A stretch of 64,000 nt of DNA from Thermoproteota archaeon. GTDB taxonomy: Archaea > Korarchaeota > JAOZGF01 > JAOZFZ01. Of the stretch, positions 17,693 through 26,482 are shown one piece after another. The DNA lies in assembly GCA_027492035.1 (NCBI GenBank), contig JAOZFT010000004.1, forward strand, positions 177,929-241,928. The letters run 5' to 3'. Both the position numbers and the translations under genes were made by a program. The notes below the pieces were generated by a model. That model did not search any database. It saw only the letters and a program-made list of their open reading frames with translations, and had not been told where the DNA came from. How positions within the stretch are numbered: the first letter of the stretch is position 1; every line of letters begins with the position of its first letter.

Positions 17693-19030
17693 TTATAGAC
17701 TCTGTAGGGGGAGGGAGGTGAAAGGAAGTTTACCCTTTTTCAAAGATTTCTGCTTCATAATTTTCCTGATCATCTTTTTCGTCTCCTTGTAATATTTTAG
17801 GAGAGTTCTTACATCTTTAGGAGTAGTTCCAGAACCAAAAGCTATTCTTCTAATTCTGGATTTATCAATTATGTCTGGATTAATAAGTTCTGCCTTAGTC
17901 ATTGATTGCATTATAATCTTCCATTTCTCAATATTTGCCTGTATCTGTTTCTCGGTAGATCCTGGAAGAGAATACTTAAAGCCTGGCAAATACTCGACTA
18001 TTTTCTTAAAGGGACCTAACCTATACATAGCATTTATTTGCTCCATTAAATCATAAAGAGTAAACTTGCCCGAAATAATTCTCTCAATTTTTTCTTTACT
18101 AGGTTTCTCTTCCAGTTCCTCTATTTTCCTCAATAAGCCTTTAACGTCACCTAGCCCAAGCAGTCGAGAAACAAAACTTTCAGCATTGAATTGTTCAATG
18201 TCCGAAACTTTTTCTCCAGTACCTATGAAAGCTATTGTAGCGTTTGTGGCGGCTACGGCTGATATAGCCCCTCCTCCTTTAGCTGTACCGTCTAATTTTG
18301 TTAAAAATATGTACCCGAGATCCGTGTGTTTTTTGAAGGCCTCTGCTTGCTTATAAGCCTGTTGACCAATAGTTGAATCTACCACGAGCATAGTCTTATC
18401 TGGTTTTATTTTTTCAACCATTTCCTGCATTTCAGAAAATAGCTTCTTTTCCTTTCTATGTCGTCCTGCAGTGTCAATTATAAAAACATTTGATCCTTGT
18501 TGTTTAAGCTCTTTAATTCCATTCTTTACTATTTTTAAAGCGTTTTTACTGGATAGATCCCCGTAAAAGTCCGCTCCCGCTTCTTCACTTAATTGTTTCA
18601 ATTGTTCAAATGCACCAGGCCTATAAGTGTCAGCACAAATTACACCTGGTTTTCTCCCTCTAGATTTGAAGTAATACGCCAATTTAGCAGCAGAAGTAGT
18701 TTTACCAGAGCCTTGCAAACCTACAAGCAAAATAATTTTGCCATCAAAAGGTTTTCTTTCCTCCTTTTTACCAAGTAAATCAATAAGCTCTTGATATATT
18801 GTGGCGATTGTGTAAACTCTTCTATTCAAGGCTGGAGGTAACTTTCTATTTAAAACTTTATTTTTAACCCTTTCAGAGAGAGAAAAAACTAAATTGACAT
18901 CTACATCTGCCTGTATAAGAGCCCTTTGAATATCTTTCAAAGCTTCATTGATTATTCTTTCATTTAGAGTAGGGTACTTCAAAAGTTTCCTAATGGCTAA
19001 GTTGAGTTGCTTACCTAGAGCATCCAGCAT
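17693..19030 (-). CDS. srp54: Signal recognition particle GTPase SRP54
   Basis: About 445 residues from ATG 19030 (a TTG three codons earlier is the alternative). Helical N domain, G domain with P-loop GLQGSGKTT at 104-112, DTAGR and TKLDG motifs, then the methionine-bearing M domain with SGTTPKDVRTLLKYYKETKKM. It binds 7S RNA and signal peptides of nascent secretory proteins. It is the second gene of the leftward operon, 17 bases after aIF5A. Confidence 0.96.
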   Translation of the reverse strand: MLDALGKQLNLAIRKLLKYPTLNERIINEALKDIQRALIQADVDVNLVFSLSERVKNKVLNRKLPPALNRRVYTIATIYQELIDLLGKKEERKPFDGKIILLVGLQGSGKTTSAAKLAYYFKSRGRKPGVICADTYRPGAFEQLKQLSEEAGADFYGDLSSKNALKIVKNGIKELKQQGSNVFIIDTAGRHRKEKKLFSEMQEMVEKIKPDKTMLVVDSTIGQQAYKQAEAFKKHTDLGYIFLTKLDGTAKGGGAISAVAATNATIAFIGTGEKVSDIEQFNAESFVSRLLGLGDVKGLLRKIEELEEKPSKEKIERIISGKFTLYDLMEQINAMYRLGPFKKIVEYLPGFKYSLPGSTEKQIQANIEKWKIIMQSMTKAELINPDIIDKSRIRRIAFGSGTTPKDVRTLLKYYKETKKMIRKIMKQKSLKKGKLPFTSLPLQSL

Positions 19031-19047
19031 CCAAACCAACTTATAAA

Positions 19048-19446
19048 CTACTTAACCTGCATTATTTTTTGATAACCTAAAGAAGACCACACAGTCACTT
19101 CTTTGCCTATTTCTACTTGCGACTTTAACTCTTCATTATCTGGAAAAGGAACTTCAAAAACTTCATAAGTTTCTAAATCCATAACTTGAACAAATTCACC
19201 TGGAATCGCTATGACTTGACATGTCCTCTTTTTAATTATGGGAGTGTCTACAATGGCATCTACAGGGCTAACTATACTTTTTCTTTTGTTTGTAAAAACA
19301 CCTATAGCCGTTATGCGTGCTTTGGCGGCTCCATGTTTCCCTGGTTTAGATTTTTCAACCGAGACAACCCTATAAGGTTCTGACTCAATTACTATATAGC
19401 TTCCCTTCTTTAATTTTCCTACTTCGGTAGGTCTTGTTTCACTCAA
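19048..19446 (-). CDS. eif5A: Translation factor aIF5A
   Basis: 132 residues, starting with TTG 19446 (AGGGGTTGGG upstream). SKPGKHGAAKAR places Lys37 in the conserved hypusination loop; the C-terminal OB domain is complete. It promotes elongation at difficult peptide bonds after hypusine modification. A TATA-like CTTTTAAAAC lies around 19472-19483 on this strand, about 30 bases upstream of the start, so the leader is very short. It heads the leftward operon. Confidence 0.95.
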   Translation of the reverse strand: MSETRPTEVGKLKKGSYIVIESEPYRVVSVEKSKPGKHGAAKARITAIGVFTNKRKSIVSPVDAIVDTPIIKKRTCQVIAIPGEFVQVMDLETYEVFEVPFPDNEELKSQVEIGKEVTVWSSLGYQKIMQVK

Positions 19447-19516
19447 TTTTTTCCCAACCCCTAAAAAATTTAGTTTTAAAAGAGAGGAAATAGGTGAGGT
19501 TATTTAAAAGCCTGAA

Positions 19517-19527
19517 TTTTTATAACC
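19517..19527 (+). promoter_or_regulatory. TATA box of the rightward housekeeping operon
   Basis: TTTTTATAACC lies about 31-41 bases before the NAD kinase ATG. With the usual archaeal spacing of about 26 bases from TATA centre to start site, the transcript would begin only about 10 bases before the ATG, and no ribosome-binding site precedes that ATG, so a nearly leaderless mRNA is expected. Confidence 0.5.
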
Positions 19528-19557
19528 TCTTTTTATTTTTAAAATCTACGTGCTTAA

Positions 19558-20460
19558 ATGATAAAGTGGTTAAGGTTAAAGGAGATGGAAGACCTGTTTG
19601 AGAAAGTTTTCATAGTTTCAAGAGTGGATAAACAAGAAGCTAAACAAGTTTTAACTTTAGCAATTAATCTCCTAAAAAATAAAACTACAGAATTATATGT
19701 AGTAAGTGATGCTGCTGGTTTGGTGGAAAAGCCGGAATTAAGCCGCCCATTAAATGAAGTGAGGAGCATAAAGCCGAGTTTATTGGTTTCAATCGGAGGC
19801 GATGGAACTATCCTATGGCTTCACAACAGAATACAGGAAGAAACTCCCCCAATTCTACCGGTTAAAGTTGGAACCTTTGGCTTCCTAAGTGAGATAACCC
19901 CTGACCAACTGGGAAGGGCAATAGCTAAAATAGAGAAAAATTCCTTCTACATAGAAAGGAGAGCCAAGCTTAAGTTAAAAGTAAATAAAATAGAAAAGGA
20001 TTTCCTCAATGAAGCAACTATAATAACGAAAACTTGTAAATGTTCCAATTTACAAATAAGTATAGAAAAAGAAAAGCTAATCCAAGGGTTAATGGATGGA
20101 TGTTTAGTCTCGACACCAACAGGGTCTTTAGCATATAACTTAAGCGCAGGCGGCCCAGTTGTTGATCCAGAAACCGAAGTATCAATTGTTACATTATTAA
20201 ACCCTTGGCCGTTCGCAAGCTTCACCCCGATAAAAAGGATAGTAGTGCCAATGAACAAAAGAATTTCAGTTACAAACATAGATAAGAAGGAGGTAGCAGT
20301 ATTTGCTGACGGTGAGAAAGTGACTGAAATCAAGAAACTTGAAAAAGTGGAAGTGGAGAAATCTCCCAAAAAAATAAGTTTCGTAAGATTTGACAAAAAC
20401 TTTTTCTATAAGAGGTTTAGAAATTGGAGGAAGAAAATTCCGAAACGATTTATGTTCTAG
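19558..20460 (+). CDS. nadK: NAD kinase
   Basis: 300 residues. GGDGT at 80-84, the later DGCLVSTPTGSLAYNLSAGGP motif and the NPWPFASF segment identify the NAD/NADH kinase family that makes NADP from NAD. It is the first gene of the rightward operon; the ATG at 19558 follows a TATA box with almost no leader, and a second in-frame ATG at 19585 is possible. The 3' end overlaps nob1 by 37 bases. Confidence 0.93.
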   Translation: MIKWLRLKEMEDLFEKVFIVSRVDKQEAKQVLTLAINLLKNKTTELYVVSDAAGLVEKPELSRPLNEVRSIKPSLLVSIGGDGTILWLHNRIQEETPPILPVKVGTFGFLSEITPDQLGRAIAKIEKNSFYIERRAKLKLKVNKIEKDFLNEATIITKTCKCSNLQISIEKEKLIQGLMDGCLVSTPTGSLAYNLSAGGPVVDPETEVSIVTLLNPWPFASFTPIKRIVVPMNKRISVTNIDKKEVAVFADGEKVTEIKKLEKVEVEKSPKKISFVRFDKNFFYKRFRNWRKKIPKRFMF

Positions 20461-20963
20461 ACACTTCAGCATTAGCTTTCATCAACTCATTAAAAGGATT
20501 TAGGAGGGGATACATAGCAGAAGAAACAAAAAAGGAGCTGCGGCACTTCAAAACAAAATTAGTTTTTGAAGCACTAATTCATTCTCAAAGGCTTCAAGTG
20601 AAGCCTGTGAATAAAAAATTTTTGAAAGAAACAGTTAAAAAAGCAAATGAAACAGGGGAATATTTGAGACTGTCCAAAACAGACTTGTACACGGTTGCTC
20701 TCGCTCACCAAATCAAAAAAGAGGAAGGAAAGAAAGTAATCGTTCTAACAGATGATTACACAATTCAAAACTTATGCGAACACATGGAAATAGATTGGAA
20801 ACCTGTAAAGGAGCGAGGAATAAGGAAAGTTGCCAAATGGGAGCTGAAATGTACATCTTGCGGCAAAATATGGAGAAATACAGAAATAGAAATATGCCCC
20901 ATCTGTGGAGGTAAATTAAAAAAGAGAATGATCTTCCAAGACAATGGAGAGACAAAAAAATGA
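20424..20963 (+). CDS. nob1: Nob1 endoribonuclease
   Basis: 179 residues. An N-terminal PIN domain starts with VLDTSA (metal-binding Asp) and includes SKTDLYTVALA and VLTDDY; a C-terminal zinc ribbon reads CTSCGKIW...CPICGG. Nob1 cleaves the 3' end of 16S rRNA precursor. The start is TTG 20424 with AGAGG 10 nt upstream. It overlaps nadK by 37 bases and the next gene by 4. Confidence 0.94.
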   Translation: MEEENSETIYVLDTSALAFINSLKGFRRGYIAEETKKELRHFKTKLVFEALIHSQRLQVKPVNKKFLKETVKKANETGEYLRLSKTDLYTVALAHQIKKEEGKKVIVLTDDYTIQNLCEHMEIDWKPVKERGIRKVAKWELKCTSCGKIWRNTEIEICPICGGKLKKRMIFQDNGETKK

Positions 20964-21697
20964 TTATAACATATGTAATAGGGAGCGCTGGCTCCGGAAA
21001 AACCTTGTTCACTTTGGCACTAAAAACTCAGTTAACATACAGTGAAGAAAACATTATTTCAGTAAATTTGGACCCGGCAGTTAAAAAAACACCTTACTCA
21101 CCAGAAGTAGACATAAGAGACTATGTCAACATAGATAACATTGTTTTCGAAGAAGAAGTAGGGCCTAATGCCGCATTAATGCTGTCCTATGAGAAAGCCA
21201 CCACAGTCATTGACCAAATAATTAGGGACATAAATTATTACTCCCCTGAAGTAGTGATAATAGACACCCCAGGCCAGTTAGAATTGTTCATACTTAAAAA
21301 AGTAGGTTTAGACGTGATAAACAGTTTAAGAATAGATAAACAACTTGCTTTTTATTTGATAGATTCACATGCAGCCCTAGATGCAGAGGATCTCATTACT
21401 CAACTCTTACTAGCCACTATTTGCCATTTTCGGTTGAAAATGCCCATATATCTAGTGCTTTCAAAAACAGATTTGGTTACAGACAAGGAAGTAGATATAC
21501 TTTGTGAAAGAATAAAAAAACCCAGTGAACTCCTAAAGGAGTTGAACAAAAAACACGAAGTAGGAGACATAGATCTACATACAATTAGATATCTTGAAAC
21601 ATACGAAGGCTTCGGGGAAGTCTTACCTACTTCAGCATTAGCAATGAAAGGGTTCGACAATGTGTATTTAGTTATTGATTCATACAAAAATTTATAA
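20960..21697 (+). CDS. GPN-loop GTPase
   Basis: 245 residues. P-loop GSAGSGKT at 8-15, the Gly-Pro-Asn insertion GPN at 68-70, DTPGQ at 102-106 and SKTD near 165. GPN GTPases are dimeric; eukaryotic relatives (Gpn1-3) are needed for RNA polymerase assembly and nuclear import, and the archaeal protein is thought to act in complex assembly. Its position among RNA polymerase and ribosome genes fits. Confidence 0.93.
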   Translation: MIITYVIGSAGSGKTLFTLALKTQLTYSEENIISVNLDPAVKKTPYSPEVDIRDYVNIDNIVFEEEVGPNAALMLSYEKATTVIDQIIRDINYYSPEVVIIDTPGQLELFILKKVGLDVINSLRIDKQLAFYLIDSHAALDAEDLITQLLLATICHFRLKMPIYLVLSKTDLVTDKEVDILCERIKKPSELLKELNKKHEVGDIDLHTIRYLETYEGFGEVLPTSALAMKGFDNVYLVIDSYKNL

Positions 21698-21765
21698 GGA
21701 AACTTAAAATGAATTAAGAAATAAGGAAAAGTAACGGTTGAGAAAGACAAAGGAGATGTAAAAGG

Positions 21766-22299
21766 ATGCCATTAAGACCAGGTAGGAGTTACAGAAATTA
21801 TAACGGCCCAGCATTTACCAGACTAGAATATATGAACGTGAAACCTAAATCCAAATTAATGAAGGTCACCATGGGAAACCCGAACCGGGACTATGATTAC
21901 AGAGTAAAATTAGTCGCCAAAGAACAATTACAAATAAGGCATAACGCACTTGAGGCTGCAAGGATGGCTGCAAACAGGTATTTAACAACAAAAGCAAGCA
22001 AGGAATCCTTTTATTTAGTTATGAAAACGATCCCCCACCAGATCCTAAGAGAAAACCCAATACTTAACACAACCCATGCTGATAGGTGGCAGGAGGGAAT
22101 GAGGAAAGCATTTGGGAAAAACATAGGGTTAGCTGCAAGGGTTAAACCCGGTTCAGTAGTGATGGAAGCCATGATAAAGGAAGATGCACTGCCAATCGCT
22201 AAAGAAGCTCTAAGAAGAGCTGCAAGTAAACTACCTAAAAAATATAAAATAGTAATAGAGAAAATGAATGGACAACAGAAAAATGAAAATAAATCTTAA
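21766..22299 (+). CDS. rpl10e: Ribosomal protein L10e (uL16)
   Basis: 177 residues starting MPLRPGRSYR, with PAFTRLEY, MGNPNRDYDYRVKLVA and GMRKAFGK motifs of the archaeal/eukaryotic L10e (uL16) family. It is a late-binding large-subunit protein near the tRNA acceptor site. The 3' end overlaps the proposed Dph2 start by 32 bases. Confidence 0.96.
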   Translation: MPLRPGRSYRNYNGPAFTRLEYMNVKPKSKLMKVTMGNPNRDYDYRVKLVAKEQLQIRHNALEAARMAANRYLTTKASKESFYLVMKTIPHQILRENPILNTTHADRWQEGMRKAFGKNIGLAARVKPGSVVMEAMIKEDALPIAKEALRRAASKLPKKYKIVIEKMNGQQKNENKS

Positions 22300-23257
22300 C
22301 ATAGACAAAGTGATAGAAACAATAAAAGAAAAGAAATATAAGGTAATTGCTTTAGAGGGACCTGAAGGCTTAAAACCGAAAATAAAAGATGTTGCAGAAA
22401 AAATTGAGGAAGAAACGGGAGCAACAGTAATTACTGTAGGTGAACCTTGCAGAGGTGCCTGTGACTTAAAAAATGAAATTCTACCAAAAAATGTAGAAGC
22501 TATTTTCCATTTCGGCCACAAAAAGATGTTAAATACCATTAAAAACGTTTACTACCTAGAAGCAACAATAGATTGCCCTAATTGGACAAAGAAAATAGAA
22601 AGAGAAATCCAGAAACTTGATGAAACAAAAAGGATAGTTGTTGTAACAACTAGCCCTTACGAGGAGTTAGCTAAAAAGACAGCAAGATACATCTTAAAAA
22701 GAGGAATGAAAATACATACCACAGAAAAGGGGCATCCAACCGTGATAAATGTTTTAGGATGTCAAGTAAAGGAAATAGAAGGAGTTGATAAAGAAACTGA
22801 CCTTTATTTATTCATTGGAGACGGAGTTTTCCATCCTTTAGGAGTTGCGCTTAACACAACAAAGAAAGTCTACCAAATAGGCCCTGAGGCACCTATATTG
22901 AGAAACCTCAGCCAATACAGAAACAAAATACTGAAAAAAAGGCTTTTAGTTATAGAAAAGGCGAGAGAAAAAAAGAAATTTGGAGTGATACTGGGCCTAA
23001 AGCCTGGGCAAAGAAAACTAAAAGAAGCCATGCAAATAAAAGAAAAATTAAAGAAGGCAGGTTACAAAGCAGTAATTATAGCTTTAGATGAAATAAATCC
23101 AGAAAAAATAATTAATTTCCCGGACCTAGAAGCAATAGTTAACACAGCTTGTCCCAGAGTTTCAATTGACGACCAACAAAACTTCCACGTACCTGTATTG
23201 ACAACAAAAGAGGCTGAGTATATGTTAAAGCTCATAGGGAGGTATAAACCATTCTAA
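22268..23257 (+). CDS. dph2: Diphthamide synthase subunit Dph2 (2-(3-amino-3-carboxypropyl)histidine synthase)
   Basis: 329 residues. The three iron-sulfur cysteine sites are visible: GEPCRGACD (C61, with C65 nearby), LGCQVKE (about C164) and NTACPRVSIDD (about C294). This non-classical radical-SAM enzyme transfers the aminocarboxypropyl group to a histidine of EF2 as the first step of diphthamide. ATG 22268 is used; ATG 22283 is an alternative that would shorten the overlap with rpl10e. Confidence 0.94.
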   Translation: MDNRKMKINLNIDKVIETIKEKKYKVIALEGPEGLKPKIKDVAEKIEEETGATVITVGEPCRGACDLKNEILPKNVEAIFHFGHKKMLNTIKNVYYLEATIDCPNWTKKIEREIQKLDETKRIVVVTTSPYEELAKKTARYILKRGMKIHTTEKGHPTVINVLGCQVKEIEGVDKETDLYLFIGDGVFHPLGVALNTTKKVYQIGPEAPILRNLSQYRNKILKKRLLVIEKAREKKKFGVILGLKPGQRKLKEAMQIKEKLKKAGYKAVIIALDEINPEKIINFPDLEAIVNTACPRVSIDDQQNFHVPVLTTKEAEYMLKLIGRYKPF

Positions 23258-23883
23258 GAATTAAACCCCTCACCCAAAAAAATTTAGAAATAATATTAGA
23301 GAAACTGAAAAAACCTGAGAAATTAAACTACAAATTAGAACAATATGTTACGCCTTCAAAATTAGCAGCGGACTTGCTTCATTTTGCTTACATGCAGGGG
23401 GACATAGAAGGCAGAAAGGTAATCGATTTAGGTTGCGGAAATGGCATATTAAGTATAGGGGCTTGGTTACTTGGAGCTAAAACAGTTACAGGCGTAGAAA
23501 TAGATAATAAATTACTTCAATTAGCTATACAAAACAGTAAAGTATTTAAAGCCCAAATAAAATGGCTGAACTTAGATATAAGGGAGTTAAAAGGAGAGTA
23601 TGACACAGTTCTCCAGAATCCCCCATTCGGAACAAAGAAAAGATCAACCGACATTTTATTCCTTAAAAAGGCTTTACAGTTAGGAAAAGTAGTTTATAGC
23701 ATTCACAAGTCAGGCAATAGGTTATTTATAAGCAAAAAAGCTAGGGAAAACAGAGGAATTGTAACCCATGTTCTGCAACGTGAAATACAAATACCATGGT
23801 GTTATATCTTCCATATAAAACCAAAATACACAGTGGAAGTGGAAGTCTATCGCATAGTCCGGCAAAATCAAGTCAAATTATAA
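23251..23883 (+). CDS. METTL5-like N6-adenine methyltransferase with probable AUU start
   Basis: The reading frame is open from 23248 and contains no ATG, GTG or TTG until TTG 23374, but conserved sequence (EKLNYKLEQYVTPSKLAADLLHF) begins well before that. A strong ribosome-binding site GGGAGGT at 23237-23243 lies 7 nt before ATT 23251, so AUU is the likely start, giving 210 residues, the usual family size. SAM motif DLGCGNG lies near residue 59 and the NPPFG catalytic motif near 123. Eukaryotic METTL5 methylates an adenosine in 18S rRNA; an rRNA target is inferred here. The start overlaps the dph2 stop. Confidence 0.85.
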   Translation: MLRIKPLTQKNLEIILEKLKKPEKLNYKLEQYVTPSKLAADLLHFAYMQGDIEGRKVIDLGCGNGILSIGAWLLGAKTVTGVEIDNKLLQLAIQNSKVFKAQIKWLNLDIRELKGEYDTVLQNPPFGTKKRSTDILFLKKALQLGKVVYSIHKSGNRLFISKKARENRGIVTHVLQREIQIPWCYIFHIKPKYTVEVEVYRIVRQNQVKL

Positions 23884-23932
23884 GGCCTAATTAAAAGATT
23901 TATGAAGACGATGAAGAAGAGGTGGTAACGCT

Positions 23933-24535
23933 GTGTTAAAAAAGTACCCAAAAACAGGGGAGTTAGTTATACCAGGCGAAAAATTAAGCCCATTGGAAGT
24001 TTTCATGCCTGGGGAAAACGTGTACGTGGAAGACGGTTTTATTTATGCAGCCAAAATTGGCAATGTATTACAGGACTTGAAAAAAAGGAAGGTGTGGGTT
24101 TACTCCAGAACAGATAAACCTGCTTTACTCAAACCAGGGGAAATAGTACTAGGTCAAGTGACTCAAATAAAAGATAAATCCCTTACTGTCAAAATATTTG
24201 CTAAGTTAAAACCGAAGAAGACGTTGTTCAAAACCCCTTTCACCGGCGAGATTTACATTGCAAATGCAAAAAGGGAATTTCTTGAAACAATGAGCCAAGC
24301 GTTCACGGTAGGAGATATTATCAAATGCAAAGTGTCTAAAGTTACAGGTTACCTAATAGCTCTAGACACTAAAGATCCTGATTTAGGAATAGTTTACTCT
24401 AGATGCACAAAATGTTACATACCGTTAAAAGCAGTAACAATAAAAAGGAAGCAAATACTTCAATGCCCAAAATGTAAGATAATATACCCAAACAAGAAAG
24501 TAGCTAGAGATTACGGAAAAATAATCTTGCACTGA
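23933..24535 (+). CDS. csl4: Exosome subunit Csl4
   Basis: 200 residues. N-terminal domain (MLKKYPKTGELVIPGEKLSPLE), central S1 RNA-binding domain (GEIVLGQVTQIKDKSLTVKI) and a C-terminal zinc ribbon (CTKC...CPKC). Csl4 caps the archaeal RNA exosome and recruits substrates. GTG 23933 has GAGGTGG 7 nt upstream. Confidence 0.94.
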   Translation: MLKKYPKTGELVIPGEKLSPLEVFMPGENVYVEDGFIYAAKIGNVLQDLKKRKVWVYSRTDKPALLKPGEIVLGQVTQIKDKSLTVKIFAKLKPKKTLFKTPFTGEIYIANAKREFLETMSQAFTVGDIIKCKVSKVTGYLIALDTKDPDLGIVYSRCTKCYIPLKAVTIKRKQILQCPKCKIIYPNKKVARDYGKIILH

Positions 24536-24550
24536 AAGAAGGCGAAGGAA

Positions 24551-24859
24551 ATGGAAGTAAAAATATTAAACAAGGAAAAAAACAAATTGAGATTGTTAGT
24601 GAAAGGAGAAACTCACACTCTCCTCAATTTAATTGCTGACTATGGGAACAAAGACCCAAAAATAAAGTTCATCGGCTACTCAATACCTCATCCATTAAAA
24701 ACGGAAGCTGAACTAAACCTCCAAACTATAGACGAAGACCCTATCCAAGCGTTAAAAAGACAAGTCTCTAAAGCAACTATAGATCTAGAGCAACTCCAAA
24801 AAGTTTTTAATTCAGTTTTTACAAATAACAAAAGCAAAGAGAAGGGGCCTTCAAAGTGA
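24551..24859 (+). CDS. rpoL: RNA polymerase subunit Rpo11 (RpoL)
   Basis: 102 residues with the Rpb11/alpha-N dimerisation fold pattern: MEVKILNKEKNKLRLLVKGETHTLLNLI, then IGYSIPHPL, and the C-terminal helix. Rpo11 pairs with Rpo3 in the assembly platform of RNA polymerase. The stop overlaps the next start by 4 bases, so translation is coupled. Confidence 0.93.
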   Translation: MEVKILNKEKNKLRLLVKGETHTLLNLIADYGNKDPKIKFIGYSIPHPLKTEAELNLQTIDEDPIQALKRQVSKATIDLEQLQKVFNSVFTNNKSKEKGPSK

Positions 24860-25248
24860 GACACCCAAGAATAGCAGTAGATGCAGTAATAATTAACAAG
24901 AAAGGAGAGATACTGTTAATAAAAAGGAAAAATGAACCTTATAAAGGCTACTGGGCACTGCCTGGAGGATTTGTGGAATACGGCGAAAAAGTAGAAGAAG
25001 CGTTGAAAAGAGAGATAAAGGAAGAGACAGGCCTAAAAGCAAAGAAAATAGAACTTGTAGGAGTGTATTCCGACCCTAAAAGAGACCCAAGGGGACATGT
25101 AATAAGTATCGCATATTTAGTGGAAGAAACTGAAGGAAAACCGAAACCAGCTACAGACGCTCAAGACCTAAATTTCTTTTCAAAACTGCCGGAAAAAATA
25201 GCTTTTGACCATAGAAAAATACTTAAAGACACAATTAGAAAAATTTAA
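24856..25248 (+). CDS. Nudix hydrolase
   Basis: 130 residues. The Nudix box is complete: GGFVEYGEKVEEALKREI followed by KEETGL, including the metal-binding REIKEE glutamates. The size and the ALPGGFVEYGE start resemble ADP-ribose pyrophosphatase-type housecleaning enzymes; the substrate cannot be fixed from sequence. It starts inside the end of rpoL. Confidence 0.88.
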   Translation: MRHPRIAVDAVIINKKGEILLIKRKNEPYKGYWALPGGFVEYGEKVEEALKREIKEETGLKAKKIELVGVYSDPKRDPRGHVISIAYLVEETEGKPKPATDAQDLNFFSKLPEKIAFDHRKILKDTIRKI

Positions 25249-25307
25249 AAGCCACAAAATTCACCAATAGAGACCTTAACAAACAAGTAGGAAAAGGGGG
25301 GAACTGA

Positions 25308-25628
25308 ATGTTTTGCCCTATTTGTGGAAACCTTTTAATAGCAAAAAGAAAGAACGGAAAAAAAGTTTATATCTGTTCACAAGGCCACATAATAGAGAAA
25401 CTTAACGCAAAAAATTCAGCAACAATTTACCAAGCTAAAGAAGCAGAAAAAAAGGGAACAGTTATAATTGAAGAAGAGCTTATTGCACAGCCAAAAATAG
25501 AAATAGAATGTCCAAGATGCGGAAATAAGGAAGCTTATTGGACATTAGAACAAACAAGGTCAGCTGATGAAGGAGAGACAAGAATATTTACCTGTACGCG
25601 ATGCCACTATACTTGGAGGGAATATTAA
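25308..25628 (+). CDS. tfs: Transcription factor S (TFS, TFIIS-like)
   Basis: 106 residues. Two zinc ribbons: N-terminal CPICG...CSQGH and C-terminal CPRCGNKEAYW...CTRC. The C-terminal hairpin carries QTRSADEGETRIF, with the catalytic Asp-Glu pair that stimulates RNA cleavage by backtracked polymerase. It is the last gene of the rightward operon. Confidence 0.95.
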   Translation: MFCPICGNLLIAKRKNGKKVYICSQGHIIEKLNAKNSATIYQAKEAEKKGTVIIEEELIAQPKIEIECPRCGNKEAYWTLEQTRSADEGETRIFTCTRCHYTWREY

Positions 25629-25695
25629 AAAATTGTTAATATAATTTAACTTTCCCTATTGTTTTAAAGAATAAAGATAATTTGTAAAAAAGCCT

Positions 25696-26124
25696 TTAAG
25701 GTTTCGGCTGAAGTGAAAGCACCTTTTCGTTAAGTCTGTACCTGTACCCAAGCTTATTTTCTCCCCATCTTCTAATTAATTTACCACTGCTAAAGAAACG
25801 GTATAGGTAAGTTGAAGCCACATTTTTTGGGAGTTTCTCCCCAAAAAAATCTAAATAGGCCTCTCTAAGTTCTCTACTCGTAAACCAAACTTTGCTAAAC
25901 CTAGAGCAGATGATATACCAAACTCTGTCAGAAGTAGAATTAAATGAAGAAAAGCTGAAGGAAGAAAATTCATTAAGTGAAGAATTATCAACACTTGACA
26001 ATGAAAACTTTGTTAAGAAATCAAGAAGTATGGAAGGATCAACTTTCCCTTCAAGAGACATTTTAATTTCTCCATTTTCAAACAAATCAAAGATCAATCT
26101 AGCTTTCCTTTTCCTTAAATTCAT
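25696..26124 (-). CDS. Hypothetical protein with winged-helix-like C-terminus, next to the candidate origin
   Basis: 142 residues. The N-terminal half is Ser-rich and low complexity; the C-terminal half (SRELREAYLDFFGEKLPKN, then YRFFSSGKLIRRWGENKLGYRYRL) has the helix-turn-helix plus beta-hairpin pattern of a winged helix. ATG 26124 has GAGGG upstream. An AGTGGAAAT-type repeat lies only 26 bp upstream of its start codon. DNA binding is inferred; a role at the adjoining repeats is speculative. Confidence 0.55.
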   Translation of the reverse strand: MNLRKRKARLIFDLFENGEIKMSLEGKVDPSILLDFLTKFSLSSVDNSSLNEFSSFSFSSFNSTSDRVWYIICSRFSKVWFTSRELREAYLDFFGEKLPKNVASTYLYRFFSSGKLIRRWGENKLGYRYRLNEKVLSLQPKP

Positions 26125-26149
26125 TGTTTAAAACCCTCGCCTGTATTAC

Positions 26150-26158
26150 ATTTCCACT
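26150..26158 (-). repeat. ORB-like repeat copy 1 (AGTGGAAAT, minus strand)
   Basis: Reads ATTTCCACT on the plus strand, 26 bp upstream of the start codon of the winged-helix-like gene. A GGCGAGGG sequence follows about 8 nt downstream in the motif's own direction. Confidence 0.6.
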
Positions 26159-26262
26159 CTTTAATAAAATATTAATAATCGGTTTACAAAGGTAAAAAAT
26201 TTGTGAACTATAACAGAAAGGGAACCAATGTACAGAATAAAAATTTAGCTATTAAATCTTTC

Positions 26263-26271
26263 ATTTCCACT
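26263..26271 (-). repeat. ORB-like repeat copy 2 (AGTGGAAAT, minus strand)
   Basis: Reads ATTTCCACT on the plus strand within TTTCATTTCCACTGAAAA. Its own-strand flank CAGTGGAAATGAAAG shares TGAA with copy 3 but lacks the G-run. Confidence 0.6.
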
Positions 26272-26402
26272 GAAAAACGATAAGTCATCAACAAAAAGAA
26301 CTAAAGGAATTAAATTCAAACAATACTGGCAAAACAGAAGAAAATAAAGGTATATGTAATACTTCCTGTATCCTCCCTCTAAACGCTTTTTAGGTGGAGT
26401 TT

Positions 26403-26420
26403 AGTGGAAATGAAGGGGGG
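26403..26420 (+). repeat. ORB-like repeat copy 3 with G-string (AGTGGAAATGAAGGGGGG)
   Basis: The best match in the window to an archaeal origin recognition box: TGGAAA, a short A-rich spacer, then six G residues (26415-26420). Confidence 0.65.
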
Positions 26421-26482
26421 ACGTAATAGTAAACTTTCATTTAAATATGTGAATTTTAGTGAACTTTTAACATACACACCCC

